Positions 22,441-33,163 of a stretch of DNA of 64,000 nt are shown one piece after another; position 1 is the first letter of the stretch; every line of letters begins with the position of its first letter. The notes below the pieces were generated by a model. It was given only the letters and a program-made list of their open reading frames with translations, was not told the origin of the DNA and made no database searches. The position numbers were made by a program, and so were the translations under genes. Origin of the DNA: Fragum whitleyi (taxonomy: Eukaryota > Mollusca > Bivalvia > Cardiida > Cardiidae); the NCBI GenBank assembly GCA_948146395.1, contig OX411559.1, positions 4,202,501 to 4,266,500 on the forward strand, given 5' to 3'.

Positions 22441-22973
22441 TTTTTAGCTCCACTGGCTGAAAGCCACTGGGGCTATTGTCATGGCGTTGTGTCCGTCGTG
22501 CGTCCGTCCGTCTGTGCGTGCGTGCGGTCGTAAACTTTTCTTTAGAAATCTTCTCCTCAGAAACTATTGGATGGATTTCAACCAAACTTCACAGGAATGA
22601 TCCTTGGGTGACCCTCTTTCAAAGTTGTTCAAGAAATTTTGATCCAATGAAAAACATGGATTTAATGGGCGTGGCTAATTTCCAAATATGGTAAAAAGTA
22701 AGTTTTCTCAGACTCTAATCAATGGATACCAATAAAATTTTACATGAATGATCCTTGGGTGACCCTTTATCAGTCTACAAAAAATCATTGTGATAGGATG
22801 GAAAATATGCATTTTATGGGCGGAGGTCATTTCTCTATATGTTATATAGTGGAAACTTTGAAAACAATTTTCTCAGAATGTAACTGATGGATATCAACCA
22901 AATTTCACTGGAATGATTCTCGAGTGACCCTTTATCAATCTACAAAAAATCATTGTGATTGGATTAAAAATAT

Positions 22974-24211
22974 TGTAATAGTCAGAACTGTCAAAACGTA
23001 TCTACTATCCGGATATAGGTGCACTTGAACGCATGTCAAGCTGATTTATTAGGAAATCAGGCTTCCCTGTACTTATCCGGACATGAAAAGATAGATTATT
23101 ACGTAAACTCACAATGCAGCATAGTTTTTAGTGATGTCGAATCGGATTTTGGTCGCTATTACGATCGCCAGCATTTTAGTAGTTCGGATATGTTTTCGTC
23201 TTTCTCCCGGTCGACTTCCGGATAGAACGCTGAGTAAGAATATATCGGATTTTTGTTATTATCCATAATTTCCCTTGCTGCCGCGGCGGCGATGCTAATA
23301 TTTGGGTTGATTATTAATTTTATACATAATTTGTATTGTTCTCGAGTTATTTTCCAGTCGAAAATTCAATGCTGGCGAAAACTACTTTCTCGCGCGTAAT
23401 GCTGCCGATGCCAGCATTATGCTGGATTTGTTTTTTCATGTATTTTAATCGTTTACTCCCACATAAATTGTGTACAAACATGAATGTGAATATCTGGAGA
23501 TTGCGTTACGGCACTTTTCTAGATTATTCATTGAAAACGTTTTATGTCATTAGCCTGTGTTGTGGGTTTTGACCGATTCACTCGTCCAGCAATCCAGCCG
23601 AGACCGAATCGTGGACTCTGATTGGCTTAAACGTTCGCCAGCATCCACTCGACTATAAATAGACGGTGCGTTAGTAGGTCTGCATCAGTTGCTCAGACGG
23701 CTTCAACAAGATGACAACAGATAGACCAGCAAATTAGAACTTGAAACAACAAACAACAAAGACTAGATCAGCATCAACTTTATTTGAGAACTCAACATGA
23801 TAAGAAGAAGCCGTCTATTCAACGAGCAACTGATCACCTCTCTTCAATTCAACATCTAGTCACTGGTCATCTCTCTCTCTCTCCCACACATTGTTTCTTG
23901 AAATGTCGTAGCTAGACTATAGATTTTAAGGTATAAGACGCATGATATTGGTTATGTTAAGAAATGGAAATTTGTTAGGCATTTGAACCACTGGAAGTGT
24001 ATAAGAATAAACTGAATCATTTTTATTTATAGAAACATTTTGAGTTTTGTCATTCTTTTTAACTACAGCCCCTAAGACAACCCCTTTTATTAACCCCCTT
24101 CATGTTGTAAGTGGCCAGCCAATATTCAAGCCAGCCATCCTGCATCAACCATCAGACTAAGAGACCAGCCAACATAGAGTTTGAGACAGAATTGAGGGCT
24201 GGCTGCTTACA
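22974..24211 (+). repeat. 5' LTR of the Gag-only element
   Basis: A TATA box (CTATAAATAG, 23653-23662) precedes a GGTCTGCATCAGTTGCTCAG stretch that may hold the start site, and AATAAA lies at 24006-24011. The two 68- and 78-residue open frames inside recur in the 3' LTR and are not genes. Confidence 0.93.
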
Positions 24212-24390
24212 ATTTTTGGTGTCAGAAGTATGGATTAGGAATTGCAAAAACTAATCATTCGGATCAGCCTGATTTTATCTTTTTTCATTGGTAGGAATTG
24301 ATCCTCAACTGTTTAAATAGGAATATAGATCTACACGTGTAATTTATTAGTCATTTGATAAGATATTCATTTCTTTATTTCTCTTTCACA

Positions 24391-25491
24391 ATGGCCTCAC
24401 CAGACCCTGAAACTTCATTTGATCAGCCATCATCACTCAACAATGAGGAAGAGAGTCAACATAGCGACTTAGAAAGTGAGAATGGTGACATCTCCTCTCA
24501 TAGTTCTGCAAGTTATCACTCAAGTGATAATGAGGACTCTAGATTAGTAAGATTAAGAAATTCAACAGAGAACAATTCACAACTATTTCATTTTAATAAT
24601 GAGATTCAACATAAGAAAACAACTCGTCAGCAAAGTAACAACTGTCACAACACTTGTTTTCAGGGTAGTTCACATAATAATTTTTGTAGCAATGATTATG
24701 ATAGAGGTAATAGTAGCATAGTTGGACATGACAATAGACATATTTCATCATTTAGCCCTTATCAGTCAGTTATTATGAAGCCTGATACATTTGATGGCAC
24801 TACTTGTTTTGAACAATATTTGTCACATTTTGAGGATTGTGCTGAATTGTCACAATGGGATTTAGGAACAAGAGTTCTTTATTTAGCAATAAGTTTAAGG
24901 TGATCAGCACGAATCTTCTACATGAATCTGTCTAGAATAGAATGTCGTAACTACAGAACACTAGTCAAAAGACTGTCTGATAGGTTTGGCTATAGTAGTA
25001 AACATCAATGTCTTTGGTTGAATAAACTAGAAAATAGGCGTAGAATGAAAGGTGAAAGTATTGCTTCTTTGGCAGATGATCTTCTTCATCTCTCCCGAAG
25101 AGCCTTCTCAGATCTAGATCAGCATGCACAGGAACGTCTAGCCTTGAACCAGTTATATAAGTTGATTTCCACTGAAATGAAATGTAGATGCATGGATAAC
25201 AACTGCTCTACTGTAATTGAGGCAGTATCAGTAATAGAAAGATATGAGTCAATTTTAGGTGACTCATGTTCTACAATAAGATCAACTTATCTAGGTGCAG
25301 AATCAGATCAGCCATCAGATCTTAGTTTTACATTGAAAAGAATTGAGGCTAGATTAAGTAAAATTGAAGCAATGAATTCAAAGAAAAACCTCAAAAGTAA
25401 AGAACCTAAGACATGCTTTGGGTGTAATTCAATTGAGCACCTGTGGTCATCATGTCCACTTAATACAAATCAAAGTAAGAAATTACCATAA
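24391..25491 (+). CDS. Gag-like protein of the LTR element, with an in-frame UGA
   Basis: Translation from the ATG at 24391 (MASPDPETSFDQPS) runs to a TGA at 24901-24903, then continues in the same frame to 25491. The N-terminus is acidic and Ser/Asn-rich. The middle (PDTFDGTTCFEQYLSHFEDC, WDLGTRVLYLAISLR) resembles retrotransposon capsid. The C-terminus has a CX2CX4HX4C knuckle, CFGCNSIEHLWSSC, near 25413-25454. About 366 residues if the stop is read through. The stop falls in the most conserved part of the capsid region, so it is either a lethal point mutation in this copy or suppressed. No pol follows. Confidence 0.85.
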
Positions 25492-26751
25492 AGTGGTAGT
25501 ACTTCAAATTTAAGGTCTTTTGATTCTTCAGATCAACAAGACAGAAATCTATAATCTACTTACATTAATGGAAACTAGGGATCTTCTGGTGAGAAGGTCA
25601 GTTTAGTTTCATCTTGTTTCATTTTTTTAATTTGTCAACTCAGCATGTGATAGAGCAAACTTTTCAACAGAGAACATCAGAATTTCATCTGAACTTTCAT
25701 CTAGAGATGATCTGCATCTGAAATGGAATGTGTTGATTTATAAGAATCATGTTTGTTACATTTAGATGAAGAAGTGAGCAGTATTTTTATTTTATTATTA
25801 CATTTTTATTTATGGCATTTTGAGAGATGAGACTGTTCAGAGAGGTAGGTGTTAGAAGTCAAGCATAGTGATCAGAAAAGCGTACGTACGACCATTAGGG
25901 ATGCATCCGAGGTAATGAGGGAGGACTTGATCACCCACCCGCGATTTACCTCACTTGGGTCAATGTTGTAGGGTCACTAGAAGAGGCTTGGGCTTATGAG
26001 AGCATCTATAGAACAGTATTAACTGCTACTTTGAACATGAAATTGCAACATACATGAAGTGCAGCATATAGGAGGTATGTAATTGAGGCACTAAGACAGA
26101 GACAACTCAACATATTCAGCATATCAGGTAGTTTTAGAAAAAAAAATGATCTTTAACAGGAAGATTCCATGTGAAACAGTGAGATAGACTGTTTGAGAAT
26201 TTCCTCGACCATTATGTCAAGCGATAAAGTGTGTGATGGACTGCCATACCATTTATCACTTGGACACACCATTGATTCCTGTCAGTAACCCAGATGATTG
26301 ATGACCAACTTACATTTAAGCTGTGACGATGTTCCAGTTCCTTCTATTCCAGTTCCACTCAAGTGTTCCAGATATATTTACCGACTCTGAAAAATGTGTA
26401 GATAGTGTATAGGACTTGTGAGGTGTGATAGGACATAAACTTATATTTTTCTTACAGACAATTTCTCTTTATAAGCAAACTTTAAACTGTGGTATTCTCA
26501 AGTGTTTCCAGTAATGTCTTTTAAGTTACTTATACATAGTTTAAGTGATAGATAATTGTGCAAAGTAATCACTAGAGGTGAAATGGACTTTCTTAGGACT
26601 TAGACATTTGGTGAAAGTTTGAAACATTTAATTTAATCATATAATGTAATTATTTCATGTTTAAAGATACGACTCAAAAGGTAAGCTATGTACTTACCAC
26701 ATCTTTGTTGTATAAACTTCAGGAGAAGTTTGCAATTTAAGGTGGGGGAAG
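25492..26751 (+). other. Non-coding interior of the Gag-only element
   Basis: 1260 bp between Gag and the 3' LTR with no long open frame. No reverse transcriptase, RNase H or integrase motif could be recognised in any frame. It ends with GCAATTTAAGGTGGGGGAAG, the polypurine tract. Confidence 0.7.
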
Positions 26752-27989
26752 TGTAATAGTCAGAACTGTCAAAACGTATCTACTATCCGGATATAGGTGC
26801 ACTTGAACGCATGTCAAGCTGATTTATTAGGAAATCAGGCTTCCCTGTACTTATCCGGACATGAAAAGATAGATTATTACGTAAACTCACAATGCAGCAT
26901 AGTTTTTAGTGATGTCGAATCGGATTTTGGTCGCTATTACGATCGCCAGCATTTTAGTAGTTCGGATATGTTTTCGTCTTTCTCCCGGTCGACTTCCGGA
27001 TAGAACGCTGAGTAAGAATATATCGGATTTTTGTTATTATCCATAATTTCCCTTGCTGCCGCGGCGGCGATGCTAATATTTGGGTTGATTATTAATTTTA
27101 TACATAATTTGTATTGTTCTCGAGTTATTTTCCAGTCGAAAATTCAATGCTGGCGAAAACTACTTTCTCGCGCGTAATGCTGCCGATGCCAGCATTATGC
27201 TGGATTTGTTTTTTCATGTATTTTAATCGTTTACTCCCACATAAATTGTGTACAAACATGAATGTGAATATCTGGAGATTGCGTTACGGCACTTTTCTAG
27301 ATTATTCATTGAAAACGTTTTATGTCATTAGCCTGTGTTGTGGGTTTTGACCGATTCACTCGTCCAGCAATCCAGCCGAGACCGAATCGTGGACTCTGAT
27401 TGGCTTAAACGTTCGCCAGCATCCACTCGACTATAAATAGACGGTGCGTTAGTAGGTCTGCATCAGTTGCTCAGACGGCTTCAACAAGATGACAACAGAT
27501 AGACCAGCAAATTAGAACTTGAAACAACAAACAACAAAGACTAGATCAGCATCAACTTTATTTGAGAACTCAACATGATAAGAAGAAGCCATCTATTCAA
27601 CGAGCAACTGATCACCTCTCTTCAATTCAACATCTAGTCACTGGTCATCTCTCTCTCTCTCCCACACATTGTTTCTTGAAATGTCGTAGCTAGACTATAG
27701 ATTTTAAGGTATAAGACGCATGATACTGGTTATGTTAAGAAATGGAAATTTGTTAGGCATTTGAACCACTGGAAGTGTATAAGAATAAACTGAATCATTT
27801 TTATTTATAGAAACATTTTGAGTTTTGTCATTCTTTTTAACTACAGCCCCTAAGACAACCCCTTTTATTAACCCCCTTCATGTTGTAAGTGGCCAGCCAA
27901 TATTCAAGCCAGCCATCCTGCATCAACCATCAGACTAAGAGACCAGCCAACATAGAGTTTGAGACAGAATTGAGGGCTGGCTGCTTACA
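26752..27989 (+). repeat. 3' LTR of the Gag-only element
   Basis: 1238 bp, equal in length to the 5' LTR. The differences noticed are G to A in GAAGAAGCCGTC/GAAGAAGCCATC and T to C in CATGATATTGG/CATGATACTGG. Confidence 0.93.
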
Positions 27990-29019
27990 ATATGCATTTT
28001 ATGGGCGGAGGTCATTTCTCGATATGTTATAAAGTGGAAACTTTGAAAATCATTTTCTCAGAATGTAACTGGTGGATATCAACCAAATTTCACTGGAATG
28101 ATCCTTGAGTAACCCTTTATCTGTGTACCAAAAATTATTTTGATTGGATAAAAAATATGCATTTTATGGGCAGAGGTCATTTCTCTATATGTTATATAGT
28201 CGAAACTTTGAAAATCATTTTCTCAGAATCTGATTTTTGGATATCAACTAAATTTCACTGGAATGATCCTTTAGTGACCCTTTATCAGTGTACCAAAAAT
28301 TATTTTGATCGGATAAAAAATATGCATTTTATGGGTGGAGGTCAATTCTCTATATGTTAAATAGTGGAAACTTTGAAAAACATTTTCTCAGAATGACACT
28401 GATGGATATCAATCAAACTTTTTTGGTATGACCTTTTGGTGACCCATTATCATGCAGCCAAAAATTATTTTGATTTGATAAAAAATATGTCTTTTAATAG
28501 CAGAGGTCTTTTCTCTATCTGTTATATAGTTGAAGCTTTGAAAATCATTTTCAACATCAGTAGAACCCCAAATATCTAAAAATCTAGTCAAAACATTTAT
28601 TTGCTTTTACAAGAATTTCAAGCCTGTGGAGCGACTCAAGCCATTCATGGCTTTCTAGTTTGTTTACTCTCTAGAAGCCACAAATATGGTCCAATCATTA
28701 TGAAACTTTGTCAGAATGTTTGTTATGTCATGAGGATGAACTCATTTGAAAATGGGAAGTATACGTGCCATATCACGGGAAAAGGGGCCTTAATGATAAT
28801 TTTCTCGTAAGAGCTCCAAACGCCACAAATATAGTCCAATCTTCATGAAACTTGATCAAAAGGTTTGCCAGGTCACAAGAATGAACTCTGTTGAAAATGG
28901 GAAGGTTCATGCCATATCATAGGAAATGGAGTCTTAATGATAATTTACTTGAAATATCAGGTGAGCGATTTAGGGCCCTCAGGGTCCTCTTGTTATTCAA
29001 TAGCACATTAAAAGTAAAA

Positions 29020-32000
29020 ATGGCAGACGGATTGCCTAACCCGCACATGGACTGGACCACATCGAATCTGTCAGACAGTTTTGAAAAGTTTGAAAGACAT
29101 TGTCGCCTAATGTTTGATGGTCCGCTGAAAGGGAAAAGTAAAAAGGAACTATGTGCGTATGTGCTTTTATGGATTGGTGATAAAGGACGTACGATCCATG
29201 CTTCATGGAATTTAACAGCCGAGGAGAATCGCGATCCAGACATAATTTTTGGACGATTCAGGCAATTTGTACAACCAAAGTCAAATCCAGTGTTCTCGCG
29301 GTATAAGTTCTACCACGAAATTCAAGGAAATGACTCGTTTGAGGAATTCTTTTCAAGGCTGACAATAGCCGCGCGGGACTGCGATTTTGGAGATCATACC
29401 GATGGAATGATCAGAGACAGAATTGTATTTGGATGCCGATCAGACCGTGTGCGAGAAAAGCTGATTGAGAAAGGCCGCGATCTGACATTAGACCTGGCGA
29501 AACAAATAAGCCAGGCACACGAATACAGCTGCAAGCAAATTGAGGCGATGAAGGAGGACAATAGAGATGTTGATTGGGTTTCAAACCGAAACGGCAGACG
29601 ACCGAACCGATCCCAGGCCAACCCCAGACCAAGACAGAAACAACAAAAAACATTCGAGGGACGATCCAAAAGGGACAAACAAACGAAATGCACGCGATGT
29701 GGCCGAAAACCCCACAAAAACAAGACTGACTGTCCCGCTATCGGGAAACAGTGTGATAAATGCGGAAAATCAAATCATTTCGCGCAAATGTGCAAGACTA
29801 ACGTTAATGGGGATCATAATGTTTTTGTGATTAATCAGGATGTACAAGCTGACTGGTCCGACGATGACGTTTTCGACGTACATACGGTAAGTGGCTTTTC
29901 AAAACCTCGATCAGACCAACCATTTGTAAAACTGAGAATGCATGATAGATACATAGATGCTATGATTGACACTGGCAGTCAGGTTAATATCCTGCCAAGT
30001 AAACTGTTTGAGCAGTTGAAAATAAGTTCACCATTGGTAGCTTCTGATGTGAGATTAACCTCATACAGTGGGGATCAGCTTAATGTCCGGGGTAAATTGA
30101 ACATACGTTGTGCGTACAAGAACCGAAGTGCGAGTGCAGATTTCTACGTTGTAGACCAACGAAATGTCCTGGCATTGCTCAACTTAAATACAGCCCGTAA
30201 GCTAGGTTTGATCAAATTGACCTATGCCGTTGATCAGAAAGATCCTGATCTGGACCCGAGTCATCCAATTATTTCAGAATTCTCTGACATTTTGGAAGGG
30301 ATAGGAACGTTCAAAGGCCTTTGTTCCATTAAGCTTAAAGAAAACGCTTGCCCTTCAGTCTGCGCGACTAGGAAAGTTCCATTCGCGTTAAAGGAAAAAT
30401 TGAAATCGGAACTTAACTCAATGGAGGAAAAGGGGATAATTACCAAGGTCACCGAGCCGACTGAATGGGTTAACGCACTTGTATGTGTCGAAAAACCCAA
30501 CGGTAATATAAGGGTATGCATCGACCCGAAAGTCCTAAACGACAGCATTCAGAGACCATATTACCCAATGCGCACTATTGATGATGTAACCTCAAGGCTC
30601 GCCGGTGCCACTCACTTTAGCGTTCTAGACGCGACAAAGGGTTATTACTCTTGTAAGCTTACCGAAGAGTCATCGAAATTAACCACATTTGCAACTCCTT
30701 TCGGAAGGTATCGGTATCTCAGACTTGCCATGGGTTTAAGATCAAGCCAAGATATCTATAATAGGAAAATGGAGGAAATACTCGAAGGTCTCGAAGGCGT
30801 TGCGTGTATAGTAGACGATCTACTTGTTTTTGGAAAATCAAAATCGGAACACGACAGAAACCTAAGAAATCTTTTGCTTCGAGCCCGTGAAAAGGGTATA
30901 AGATTCAACCCAAATAAAATGGTCATTTGCAAAAACGAAGTCAATTATTTTGGCCACGTTATATCGGATAAAGGCTTGTCCGTGGATAAGGATAAAGTAA
31001 CGGCGATTATTCAGATGAAAACGCCCAATTCCAGGCATGAGTTAGAAACTCTCCTGGGAATGCTAACATACCTGTCAAAATTCGCGCCAAACTTAGCAGA
31101 GCTTACTAGCCCGCTCCGCGCTTTACTCAAGAAAGATATAGAATTTATTTGGGGGCCCGAGCAAAATAAAGCTTTTTCAAAAGTCAAACAGGTCATTACA
31201 CAATCCCCAGTCTTAACGTATTTTGACCCGACTAAACCGGTCGTTTTACAAGTAGATGCAAACTCTAAAGGATTGGGCTCATCGTGCCTTCAAAATGGTC
31301 AGCCTATAGCATATGCGTCTAAAACACTGACAGAAAGTCAAAGGTCTTGGGCACAGATAGAGAAAGAAATGGCAGCTATACTTTTTGGATGCCTCAAGTT
31401 CAAACAATACATTCACGGCAAACGCACAATTGTTGAAAGCGATTGTAAGCCAATAATCTCGATCATGAAAAAACCTTTATGCGTCGCGCCGCCAAGGTTA
31501 CAAAGAATGCTTTTGCAGCTACAATCCTTCGACATAGAAGTTATCCATAAAAAGGGCACGAATATACCGTTAGGAGACGCGCTAAGCAGAAATTATGTGT
31601 CGGAGACGTATCCTGAATTATTCAATAGTCTCGATACACACGTGCATACTGTGTTACAGCAGTTACCGATAAGCAACAAAAAGCTTGATCTGATTAGGAA
31701 AGCGTCGTTTGCAGACGATCAGTTTCAATGCATTTTGCGTGTTATGCAAAAGGGATGGCCCTATGAACGCACGAAATGCCCGAAAAACATCTTGGAATTT
31801 TGGAATCATAGAGACGAAATGTCATATGAGGACGGCATTCTTTTCAAAGGTCAGAAAGTCGTCATTCCCAAAAAACTTAGGTCAGAAATGCTAAGGATAA
31901 TTCATGACAACAGCCACCAAGGTTGTAATCAGGCCACACGCCGCGCGCGCGACATAATGTTCTGGCCAGGCATGATCAAAGCCATAACAGATTACGTTTT

Positions 32001-32703
32001 GGCATGCCCATTATGTGAGCGTTATCGACAATCAAACTCAAAGGAACCTTTATTACCTCATGAAATTCCGGCCAGGCCATGGCAACACCTGTCATGCGAT
32101 ATTTTCGCATTCGAAAATAGTCAATACCTCATAACTGTTGATGCTTACAGTAGGTACTTTGAAATCGATTATTTACCCAACTTAAAGAGCACTACAGTCA
32201 TACGCAAACTTAAGGTCCATTTCAGTCTTTTTGGTATACCAGAAAGGGTGAAAACTGACAACGGAACTCAGTTTACTTCGGAACAATTCCGCGACTTTAG
32301 TAAAAGTTGGTCATTCACTCACGTAACTTCAAGTCCGAACCATCAAAGTTCAAATGGTCTAAGTGAAATTTACGTGAAACACGCAAAGCGTATTCTGCGC
32401 AAGTCAAAAGACTTGAACCGCGATCTTTATTTGCCATTGCTCGAGTATAGAAATACTCCGTTAGATTGTGGTTACTCTCCCGCTCAATTATTAATGGGGA
32501 GAAGGTTAAGATCGGTTTTGCCAACTACTGATCAGCAATTATTGCCCCAACCGGTCAATATCCAAAAAGCGAGGGGAAATATGCAAAAGCAAAAAGAGAA
32601 ATCAAAATTCTATCACGATCGGAAAGCTAAATCTCTACCTTCACTGAAAATCGGGTTATGTTTCGAAGAAAACCTGGAAATAACTGGGAAAGGGCTAAAG
32701 TAA
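29020..32703 (+). CDS. Gypsy Gag-Pol polyprotein (frameshifted near its C-terminus)
   Basis: The 1227-residue reading begins at ATG 29020 (MADGLPNPHMDW), chosen because the 43 codons upstream lie in the inserted Helentron-like end. Order of domains: capsid-like N-terminus; two zinc knuckles from residues 224 (CTRCGRKPH) and 245 (CDKCGKSNHFAQMC); aspartic protease IDTGSQVNILP (Asp317); reverse transcriptase with IVDDLLVF (Asp599, Asp600); RNase H (VLQVDANSKGLGSS); HHCC zinc finger; integrase Asp1027, Asp1080, Glu1116 with 35-residue spacing. The frame is lost near 32650; the natural C-terminal tail continues in another frame from about 32658. The single-ORF layout and K02A2.6-like integrase region suggest the Mag lineage. 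Confidence 0.95.
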   Translation: MADGLPNPHMDWTTSNLSDSFEKFERHCRLMFDGPLKGKSKKELCAYVLLWIGDKGRTIHASWNLTAEENRDPDIIFGRFRQFVQPKSNPVFSRYKFYHEIQGNDSFEEFFSRLTIAARDCDFGDHTDGMIRDRIVFGCRSDRVREKLIEKGRDLTLDLAKQISQAHEYSCKQIEAMKEDNRDVDWVSNRNGRRPNRSQANPRPRQKQQKTFEGRSKRDKQTKCTRCGRKPHKNKTDCPAIGKQCDKCGKSNHFAQMCKTNVNGDHNVFVINQDVQADWSDDDVFDVHTVSGFSKPRSDQPFVKLRMHDRYIDAMIDTGSQVNILPSKLFEQLKISSPLVASDVRLTSYSGDQLNVRGKLNIRCAYKNRSASADFYVVDQRNVLALLNLNTARKLGLIKLTYAVDQKDPDLDPSHPIISEFSDILEGIGTFKGLCSIKLKENACPSVCATRKVPFALKEKLKSELNSMEEKGIITKVTEPTEWVNALVCVEKPNGNIRVCIDPKVLNDSIQRPYYPMRTIDDVTSRLAGATHFSVLDATKGYYSCKLTEESSKLTTFATPFGRYRYLRLAMGLRSSQDIYNRKMEEILEGLEGVACIVDDLLVFGKSKSEHDRNLRNLLLRAREKGIRFNPNKMVICKNEVNYFGHVISDKGLSVDKDKVTAIIQMKTPNSRHELETLLGMLTYLSKFAPNLAELTSPLRALLKKDIEFIWGPEQNKAFSKVKQVITQSPVLTYFDPTKPVVLQVDANSKGLGSSCLQNGQPIAYASKTLTESQRSWAQIEKEMAAILFGCLKFKQYIHGKRTIVESDCKPIISIMKKPLCVAPPRLQRMLLQLQSFDIEVIHKKGTNIPLGDALSRNYVSETYPELFNSLDTHVHTVLQQLPISNKKLDLIRKASFADDQFQCILRVMQKGWPYERTKCPKNILEFWNHRDEMSYEDGILFKGQKVVIPKKLRSEMLRIIHDNSHQGCNQATRRARDIMFWPGMIKAITDYVLACPLCERYRQSNSKEPLLPHEIPARPWQHLSCDIFAFENSQYLITVDAYSRYFEIDYLPNLKSTTVIRKLKVHFSLFGIPERVKTDNGTQFTSEQFRDFSKSWSFTHVTSSPNHQSSNGLSEIYVKHAKRILRKSKDLNRDLYLPLLEYRNTPLDCGYSPAQLLMGRRLRSVLPTTDQQLLPQPVNIQKARGNMQKQKEKSKFYHDRKAKSLPSLKIGLCFEENLEITGKGLK

Positions 32704-32903
32704 TCAGAAAAACCAATGACAGGTCATTTGATATTCGAACTTCAGACGGCGCCGTGTATCGACGTAACCGCATTTTTATTAACAGGTCACAATCCGATCA
32801 TAACTCTAACCCCCCAGTAAAACAAAATCATACCCAAGCTACAGCTGCCAGACACAACCTGTCAAACAAAGTGCCAATCCAAATTCCAGCCATAATTACA
32901 TAA
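32655..32903 (+). pseudogene. Out-of-frame C-terminal tail of the Gypsy integrase
   Basis: This frame reads MFRRKPGNNWERAKVIRKTN and continues with DRSFDIRTSDGAVYRRNRIF before a basic, Asn/Gln-rich end at TAA (32901-32903). It is the expected DNA-binding tail of the integrase. It overlaps the last residues of the main frame, so a small insertion or deletion near 32650 separates them. The copy is therefore probably unable to integrate by itself. Confidence 0.85.
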
Positions 32904-33000
32904 CAAGGTCTGGTCGAGAAGTGAAGCCACTCCGTGCGTACATGATTTCGAAATAGAAATAAAATTTATTAATTTTTCTTTTCTTTTAAAACAAAAGGAA

Positions 33001-33163
33001 TGTTACATAGTATGCAAATACATGTATGTTTAAATGCGCATGCTCAGATATTGCCGCTCTTTTTGGGCTTCGCCCACTTGAGTTAGTTGTTAATAAATCG
33101 TTAAACCGAACACACGCTCTTGTTTACTACCCCTGCATCACCAACCAATACCCAAATATAACA
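33001..33163 (+). repeat. 3' LTR of the Gypsy element
   Basis: 163 bp, TGTTACATAG to AAATATAACA, followed by target duplication GTTCC (33164-33168). Confidence 0.95.

Larger units (their letters stand above)
22974..27989 (+). mobile_element. Gag-only LTR retrotransposon (TR-GAG type), very young
   Basis: Two 1238-bp LTRs (22974-24211 and 26752-27989) start TGTAATAGTCAG and end CTGCTTACA. Only two differences were noticed between them. ATAT flanks both sides, consistent with the uninterrupted host repeat AAAATATGC. A TGGTGTCAGAAGT primer site begins 5 bp after the 5' LTR and GGTGGGGGAAG precedes the 3' LTR. The 2.5-kb interior encodes only a Gag-like protein with a zinc knuckle, no protease, reverse transcriptase or integrase. 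It must depend on another element's enzymes. Confidence 0.93.
22445..28660 (+). mobile_element. Helentron-like element type A, interrupted by an LTR element
   Basis: It starts AGCTCCACTGGCTGAAAGCC and ends AAGCCATTCATGGCTTTCTA GT, a perfect 7-bp hairpin followed by CTAGT, as at Helitron 3' ends (CTRRT). It is inserted within a type B unit: B stops at ATGACAATTT and resumes at TGTTTACTCTCTAGAAGCC. The body is made of approximately 166-bp units (ATGCATTTTATGGGCGGAGG). The LTR element at 22974-27989 splits it. A complete, unsplit copy is at 34701-35730. Confidence 0.8.
19358..28994 (+). mobile_element. Helentron-like tandem-repeat element (type B), itself interrupted
   Basis: It starts TAGCTCACCTGAGCACGAAG, with a GAGCAC/GTGCTC hairpin, and ends AGGTGAGCGATTTAGGGCCC TCAGGGTCCTCTTGTT, a hairpin followed by CTTGTT. 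Between TT-type borders it splits the Gypsy leader. The body is an array of about 299-bp units (19461-22440), resuming at 28664 after the type A insertion. The short hairpin a few bases from the 3' end and the T-T insertion site resemble Helitron/Helentron non-autonomous elements. It encodes no protein. A second copy with different units is at 35731-36540. Confidence 0.75.

Noticed and set aside
24391..25491. Host gene with zinc knuckle rather than retrotransposon Gag
   Set aside because: It lies between two near-identical 1238-bp LTRs with primer site and polypurine tract, and has the usual Gag layout.
25860..26400. Decayed pol remnant between Gag and the 3' LTR
   Set aside because: Short readable pieces occur, but no protease, reverse transcriptase, RNase H or integrase motif could be recognised in any frame.
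23019..27350. Identical pairs of 68- and 78-residue open frames (23019/26797 and 23336/27114)
   Set aside because: They lie within the two LTRs of the Gag-only element; identity reflects LTR duplication, not conservation of a protein.
28891..29019. 43-codon upstream extension of the Gypsy polyprotein
   Set aside because: These codons fall in the inserted Helentron-like 3' end and the short leader; the ATG at 29020 has a purine at -3 and begins Gag-like sequence.
29394..29723. Minus-strand open frames opposite the Gypsy polyprotein
   Set aside because: Antisense shadows of a real coding sequence, without homology.
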